A stretch of 64,000 bases of DNA from the NCBI GenBank assembly GCA_907163375.1, contig CAJQUW010007884.1, positions 1 through 64,000 on the forward strand. The letters are read 5' to 3'. Both the position numbers and the translations under genes were made by a program. Origin of the DNA: Prostheceraeus crozeri (Eukaryota > Platyhelminthes > Polycladida > Euryleptidae). Under the pieces are notes generated by a model that was not told the DNA's origin, ran no database searches, and saw only the letters and a program-made list of their open reading frames with translations. How positions within the stretch are numbered: position 1 is the stretch's first letter; each line of letters begins with the position of its first letter. This document shows, piece by piece, positions 56,871 to 64,000 of the stretch.

Positions 56871-59800
56871 AACAACACCGGAAATCAGCGTGGATAAAAA
56901 CAACGGATGAAATCAGCGAGTTTTCGCAAAATTTCCCTTCTCTCCATTTGGTTTATTCAAAATTATTATTCCTATGGTATAAATTATTCAGAGAGTGACT
57001 GGTGTCTCGGAATAGTGGTAAAGTTGTTGCGTTGTGCAATGCTAAGTAAGTTTTTCCATGTGTTGCAATCGACCCTTATTGTTCAGAAAGAAGTATAGTA
57101 CAGTCTCGAAAGAAGGCTGAAGATCATAGTTGATCGGCATGCATCATATAAACATTATTTACATTACATAATGAACATATACAAATAAATGCCTACATGT
57201 AGGTTGTATATGTCGAATCGAAGTGTATATCATAGATAGAAAGTGTTGAAATAAGCATCAGTAGAAACATTGACGAAAAGTACTGTAGGTACACTTGGCT
57301 TCATCATGAAAGCCTGTCAATCATCCCAGCCCCTTCAAAAATCATCTGGGTTTCACAAAGTTGAAAAATTGCATGTAAATCATTATTCATGGTGGTCCCA
57401 CAGGTACAAAAGCATATTGTATATATTTTGTATATTGTATATATTGTGTATATTTTGAGTAAATTGGTGGCTGTGGTAGCTATAAACGGGCTTCAGACGG
57501 TAATACTCCACGCGATGTAAATAAAAAATTATCAAAAAAATGAAGCAGAAGTCTTGGTACTTAGAAATGAGGATTTACCTGTATTTTTGAGCGCGCAGGC
57601 CGCATCAATGTATACTGTACGTAGGGGACTGTAAAAATTACGTTGGCATAATTTTACCGTCGTCTGGGCAAAATTATCAAAGGTGTATTGGACATTGTTG
57701 AACTGTATCCTTCTAAATTCCAGCTTTGATAGTTTTGAAGCTTTTGATTATAAAGACATCAGAAAATAGGATAGATATACTAGAGACAAAAATTAGTTGA
57801 AAATGCATCATACAACGAGAAAGTTACCTCATTGAGAAACTATTGAAAAATCAAGCAAAATTGTTTTATTGTTTAGAACTTATGTAGACAATTGACAGAA
57901 AAATAGCCACAAAAGGAAATTCACATGTTTCCATCTAACATATCCGTCCGCTGCATGATGAAAAAGAAGTTGGGTTTATGGGAATAATTCATAGCTGTCA
58001 CCAAAATTTTCGATGCGATGAAACTTGAATGTACTTGATTGCCATTCTAGAATAGCTTGTCCCCAATCGCAGTAGTTCTCGTTTATCGACAGAATGTGAA
58101 AACAGCTAATAATTATATTGAACTACATATTGTCATATTGTTATATTAGAAAAATCGATATCAGAATCTTCTTCACACTTTGTATGTAGTATAAATTGTT
58201 CCTATGAAGAGCTTTAGAAATTTTATAGCCAATAGCATTGATCCAAACTAGAAAGTGATTTTTCATTGAAACTGAGTTTCAGTTGAGATTGTATGAGAAG
58301 TGAATTGATAAGACGTGACTACATTAGGAAACGTAGCTACATGGCTATCACAGATTTTCGATCTGAACAATCAGTTGAAATGTAGCTTCATTTCATTTAC
58401 TTCAATAGCATCCATTAACACATCCATCCAACAGTTGAACTACTGACCATATTCTTTTGTTTTAACATCCCAAGTTTCACCATTGAGGGCAATTAGTCAA
58501 TACATCGTTGATATTTCCCCCAAAAAGATGCAATATGAATCGAGGATGATGATTTGTATGTATTGAGATTTACAGCTGACGTGGTGTCACAAAGTCCAAA
58601 AAGTCACAAGAGATAACATAAGATATTGAGGACAGGAAAGTAAAACTTAAGATCAACATAAAAGGAGATGAAGAACGCTAAACACCAACCACATGTCGAA
58701 GATGACAGCTACCCATACTTTGAACAAATGATCGCCTTCTTGGAGCGACAAAAGCGAATATAATATTTCTGGAGAATGTAAAGACTTCTGGAAACTTTGG
58801 AATTCTCTGACCCGATACATCAAATTGATGCACTGATGATGACCTTCGATATACGCATGTTTCAAACGCCGGCCCGTTGGTCGGGACCAGGCCGATGGCG
58901 AAAGTCTTCCGAAACGGTAAAAAACGGTTAAGTATCCGAAACGGTCTGCAAAACCCCAACATATCAGTATATTCATACATATATAAATCTAAATATCTAA
59001 ATCAAGAATCACTTGAGCAGAAACAACGAGGGTTTTTTGAGGTCATATTCAGTCCTGGAATAACTCCAAAATAACTCATTTACAATATTCTTATTCCAAG
59101 TTGTGAAAAACGCGACATTAATTTCAACTGCTTCATCAATATTTCACTGTCAAAATGGGAAGACATCCTCTCCGGTTTTGGAGCCTCAAATTTTCGATCA
59201 GTGTCCAGGTTCCCGAATATTACTCATCCATCTATCTGTCCATTTCCCTTGCACGAGTGTCAGCAGCGGTTTCGAACAGGGTCGCAGAGAGTTGGAGATC
59301 AATGGCAAACAAGGGAATGTTGACGTCAAGTGAATGATAGACACAAATAAGGTACTGTCGATTCTCCACTTCACTGACGCATTACCTTCATTCATCCACC
59401 AAGCTTTCGTTTGAGGTGTGTTTCAAATAAGATTGATGAATATACAAGCATAAAAAATGAATTTCACTGATAACATGGGCTATCCAAACACGCAATTTTT
59501 GAAATGCAGTATTTCACATTTCCCTTACCAACGTCAGGACAAAATTGTTGATTGTTAATTTCATCAGGGATATGGCATTTCTAGTATGATAGTTGTATGA
59601 GGCATTTCAGGAATCAGTTTATGAAAAGTTAAAGTAAGCAGGATTTCAGAACTTCGGATAAAAAGAAAATCACAAAATTATTTGATTTGCAGGAAAGTTA
59701 ATCCAGTGCCGCGAAACTGAATGTAAAAGATTTGAGCGTGGAGAATATCGATTGGTACAAATCAGTGGAACAAATACACACACGCACACATGAGTATAAA

Positions 59801-62800
59801 TATTAAAAAAGGCATTTATGAACATGAATGACTTAAGAGTTAAGATTGTGTTCTGTTATGAAAACGGAAGTATCAAGACAAGAAACGTTACGTTCACACC
59901 ATGCATAAACTGTGATGAGACGGACAAATGACGAAATCCGTAATACAAAATAAATTATGATTTTGTAATTAATACATACTCACACACGCATCAGAAATAC
60001 GCACACACAAATACACGTGCTCATAAAAGCATTAGACAATTCTCTCTTGCCACATCTTTAGGTAGATGTAGAGCTGTCAATGCAATTAACTGATCAAAAT
60101 AATTTATGACTGAATCAATTACTATTAATTGCTATCATCGAGAAATACATTTTGTTGATTGATCACATCAAACAATTAATTTAATATTGAAATAAATATG
60201 CGCCATTAATTGACTGCTGCCATCGAGAAATTGCATGATTGGTTTCATCAAATAATTCCATTTAATGTTGCATAAATGATTGATTACGCACCATCAAGCA
60301 AATATTCGATTACAAAATTATTCTTGATGTCAGATTGAATTGAAATTTCCTACTGTTAATGATATCTTAAGATAGTAAAATCATTATCTGACATACGAGT
60401 ACATGCATGCTTACATAGGCTATACATGCATGTACACTTATATCATCATATCATAAAAATAAAAGGATTGACTAAGATATATGGCATTTTTCGGAAAATT
60501 TTAGGTTGGGAAATGGATGAACTCCTCAAAAACATGATGCACAAGCAGGATTATGTTATTCATGCTGTATAATGTTATTCAGCTTATATTACGCTGTATT
60601 TCTGAATATTTGATTATATAGAATCATTCTATGCCAATTGAAAACTGAAAGGAATAAGACTTACATCAAATTATGTACAACATTGTCATGATTCTATTGA
60701 TTCGACATACATTACTCTGGTAAACTTGCAAATGCAGAAGCATAAGAGCAAAGATTAGTCGGTACAGCAAAAAAAATAGAAGCCAATGTATTATCCTTCG
60801 ATTTTCAATATTTAAGGCATTTAAAGACATCAAACATGACTTCAACATTTTTCACTACGGCAAGTGGTTTGAGCGATTGAATCTGATCATATTGCCTCTA
60901 AGCATTGCAATCAATGCATGCTCAATCGCTCAGCTCACAAGTCATCTCTAATATAGTTTGAATTAATGATGTTTCCACATAAGCTTAAGCCTATTTGCAT
61001 TTTTACGAAAACTTTTTTGTTTTATTCTTCTTAAATTAGACCTTATCTGTTCTTCTGCGATCTCATGGAGGCGATCAATCTACCTTGACTGTCTGATATG
61101 AAGAAAAAGAGAATGTAGTAAAAGCTATTTGAGTGCAACGCTGTACTTTGCAGTGTCAAGCTTCCCGTAATTAAGATGGATTTCGACCATGGAAGTTCAC
61201 TACGATTCAAAAGCTGCAGACGAATAAAAGACTGAGAAGACTTGAATTCCGTCGGGCTACTCTTCAGCGACAACGATTGTATCCTAACTTTGTGCAGGAC
61301 ACTTGCGCTAGTGATGAAGACACTTTCCATATCAGCGACTTATCACCGGAATGTCGCAATAGCTTAGCCAACTTGAATTGAAGTTTGCTTGGAAAACTAT
61401 GAGTCAAATCAACAGATCCCATGGAACAGGCTTACTTACCACGTACTCCTTTTTCAAACACTTCAACTTGTGCATGTTGAATTTCTTTGTTATATATATT
61501 CGCATGAAAAGGTACATAAAATGAAGGCGTCCAACGCTGTCAAAAGTTGCAACTTTGAAGGTATGACTGTAGCTGTGGATTTTCAGTTTCAGAAAGATGG
61601 TAGGGAGGCTTCAGAATAGGGCAGTGTTTCAAACTGTTGTATGTTCTTTGTTGTACTTCAAACATAGCTATCGATGATGGCAATACGTGTACGTAGTTCA
61701 ATCTATATGTATAAATAAGTTTTATTCCTTAAATAGTAATCGGTGGGATCAACGTTAGTACCCTCTATAACAAGTGACAGTCATTTAAGGAAATTTGTTG
61801 ACTGCTATGAAATAAAATTAACAACCAGCAATTTGATATGTGCAACGGAAGCAATTACTCTGAATTCTAGCAACACAAAGAACTGATTATTGTAGCACAC
61901 GTACTTAATTACGGAATGAGATGAATGTCAAATTATCTTCAGGGAAATTCATATGCAACTTCAGTCCTGTAATATCTGCAACTGACATAAAAATGGCATT
62001 TATCCACATACAATATTTTTGAATTGGTTTTATTGACACCGGTCACCAAACAGATCTCAATTGAATGGTGCGATATTTGAACTCGCAGATGCAGAAAACA
62101 CTATTACTAAATAATCCTTCATACCTAAATTTTGAAAAATTCATCGTTCATCTTCCTACATAACTCACAGTTTTCAGACTACTACACATTTCGAAATATC
62201 ATACATGTGTAAGATATCAAAATACTAAGCAATGACCAATCCTACAAGCATAACATTTTCAGTCACTATTGATGTGCATTAGAATATACATGTACATTAG
62301 TGATGACTCAAAGAGCCATGCCACTAAGTGTGGTAGCAAATGACGAGTTTTACACTTGCAAGGACATTTGAGATATTTTTGGGAAGGGGGGGGGAAAGTA
62401 AAACAACCGCGCAAACTTTATATTTGATGTCCTTAAGGATAAATAATAATCGATTTTGAAAATATTTAGTTCGTTAAGGAGGAATTTGGAAATTGTTAGA
62501 ATTAACAGCATATCAGTTATCAACGTTATTTTCATAGGAAACAGAATAATGACGTTAATCACAAATACTGTATCGAACAAGCTGCAAACAACGAAAGCAG
62601 AAATATAGGTACTACGTAAATAAGCAAAATCCAAAAAGCAAAGTGTGCCACTGATCATGCCAATAATATTCATAAATATCGTATGCACAAAAAGAAATTG
62701 ATTAACAATCCCTAACACCAACCGTACAGAAACCAGAATAAATCTGTCTGGCTATCTCATAACTTAAAACAATATTCATGTGAAAACGGCCACTGCCTAA

Positions 62801-64000
62801 AGAAATATTCACGTCACAAAGATTATATTGCCAAAGACACCGTCAACCAAACTAAAAATGTGCAAAGCATCGCTTCATTATACCTTCTTTAGGATGGCAC
62901 GAGTTATGAGAATGAAAGAAACAGCATTACGATCAAAATTCACCTTATCTACTCAATAAACAAATTAATAAGTAAATAAATGAGTAAAATGCATGAAAGG
63001 TAAAGGATAGATTTATGAATTTAGGATTAGTTCTTATCATAAACAGATTTTAACAGGAAAATGATATGCAACTGTGACGAAGTACCAATGAATCGGTTCT
63101 GAAAATAATAAAAACAAATATCATAGAAATTGAGGATGAGGGATAGTACAAATCACGAAACATACAATCTCATCACTTCAATTCAATCATTAACAAGCTA
63201 TGATGAGGTTAGAACACTGACTAATAGTGAAAATAGCAACAGGCTGTTAAGACATTGACTCTCACCAAGAGTGAAATAAGCGATCAGGATGAATTCAGCA
63301 AGCACTGGGTTAGCCACTTGAGTTAGAGTTACACTTACAACATGCCGGCAACATGCAGTCCGTATAAAACAAATCAACAACTTCCTAAGCTACACGAAAA
63401 TCAGCATTCGATATACCTCCTTGATGAAGCCGTTGGAAAAAGAGAGAGGATTGAGTGGAAAAGTTATTTAGAATCATGCACAGAGTCACGTCAACATCGA
63501 ATCACAAACAACATACCATGTTATGAAGTAATACTGTTAAAATATCGCCCATATATTCATCAACCCGCAGAATTTAGTCTGTGTTGTTATTCAAAGCGCA
63601 TACATTAATCTATCCGCCATGTACCACTCTGACAGGAAAATGTCATACATTTTTACAGTTTTGAATATTAGGAAAGTAGCTGAGCCAAGATAACGCATTG
63701 ATTACCAAATGTTTTACTGATTAATGGAAAGAAAACTGAAATAAAACATGAAGTTAAACTCCTTTTGCCAATCCAATTATAATCGATCAAATTGTTGGTA
63801 TCACATTAAGATTTGCTTTCATGTTGAAATTACATTTATTAGTACACCCTCTTTTGATACTTAAAAGTTCACAAATATTTTTCATATCAGAAGATGCTCG
63901 GAAATTGAGAAAATAAACCTCAAGCTGGATACGTGTTCTGTTTCACCAAGAATACTACAAACATGACATGAAATAGTGAGAAATTCAGAATACCTATATA
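56871..64000. other. no gene recognised; likely upstream Nmdar1 intron
   Basis: AT-rich sequence with (TG/TA)-rich runs near 57410-57460 and repeated AATTAATTGAT-type blocks at 60070-60310. I looked on the minus strand for the missing Nmdar1 exons (S1, EFSKPFKYQG) and did not find them. Frames at 58653-58980, 59198-59395, 61043-61330 and 62350-62721 lack recognisable domains. Confidence 0.4.

Noticed and set aside
58653-58980. Two overlapping minus-strand frames (107 and 100 codons)
   Set aside because: Checked against NMDA-receptor amino-terminal and S1 sequences from memory; no match, and two frames open at once argues against coding constraint.
59198-59400. Minus-strand stretch SLDVNIPLFAIDLQLSATLF as a possible exon
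   Set aside because: Reads like protein, but there is no acceptor, donor or family match, and other frames are equally open.
61043-61375. 95-codon minus frame and an opposing plus frame with RLRRLEFRRATLQRQRLYPN
   Set aside because: No domain recognised, neither frame has convincing splice sites, and they do not fit Nmdar1.
62350-62721. 123-codon minus-strand frame, very hydrophobic, resembling a multi-pass membrane protein
   Set aside because: Composition is what AT-rich DNA gives on that strand; there is no recognisable family, no splice context and no supporting neighbours.

Overview
This is a eukaryotic nuclear window, AT-rich and gene-poor. It comes from an invertebrate, most likely an arthropod or another protostome. 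Introns with GT/AG ends interrupt both recognised genes. The NMDA-receptor exons resemble arthropod Nmdar1, including the basic KRK stretch after RWRG that Drosophila also has. Most of the rest is a dense collection of transposable-element relics, which I identified by reading protein motifs and terminal repeats by eye.

Layout. 1-719 holds about 2.2 units of a ~320-bp tandem repeat. 782-914 holds twelve perfect AGGTCA half-sites, next to a THAP-domain-like relic on the minus strand (880-1308). 4937-6600 is a 5'-truncated, frameshifted LINE. 13847-19620 is a two-exon C2H2 zinc-finger gene (plus strand, 402 aa, nine fingers). Its 4.6-kb intron carries a Penelope-like retroelement relic, a Tc1/mariner element with TA target duplications, and a tRNA-derived SINE with a hammerhead-like motif and an exact 127-bp tandem duplication.

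21839-23161 is a decayed DNA transposon with GGGGTAAGACGCC ends. Only 40 bp further on, 23202-31062 is a 7.86-kb hAT element with an exact 8-bp target duplication (AACGTTGG). Its transposase is broken, it contains a ~690-bp foldback, and about 3.4 kb of it is unexplained. 34688-35803 is a second, shorter hAT derivative. 36967-37375 is a MITE with CACT-type ends.

38279-52738, on the minus strand, holds the last four coding exons of an NMDA-type glutamate receptor subunit 1 (Nmdar1/Grin1). They encode M1, the M2 pore loop, M3, the second half of the glycine-binding domain, M4 and the C-terminal tail. The upstream exons were not found and probably lie beyond 64,000. The Nmdar1 introns contain a piggyBac-like element with TTAA duplications, a GC-rich retroelement tail, a foldback MITE, a SINE and two copies of a ~330-bp dispersed repeat. 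From 52739 to the end I see mostly non-coding sequence with one more retroelement tail (53969-54286).

The two host genes are convergent and have no evident functional link: one is a putative DNA-binding regulator, the other a synaptic ion-channel subunit. I found no operon, CRISPR array, rRNA or intact tRNA gene. The most notable signals are the AGGTCA cluster, the oversized hAT with its unexplained cargo, the SINE with a hammerhead-like core, the clustered GAGTTAACTC palindromes, and two separate GC-rich CCHC/nuclease-type retroelement tails.
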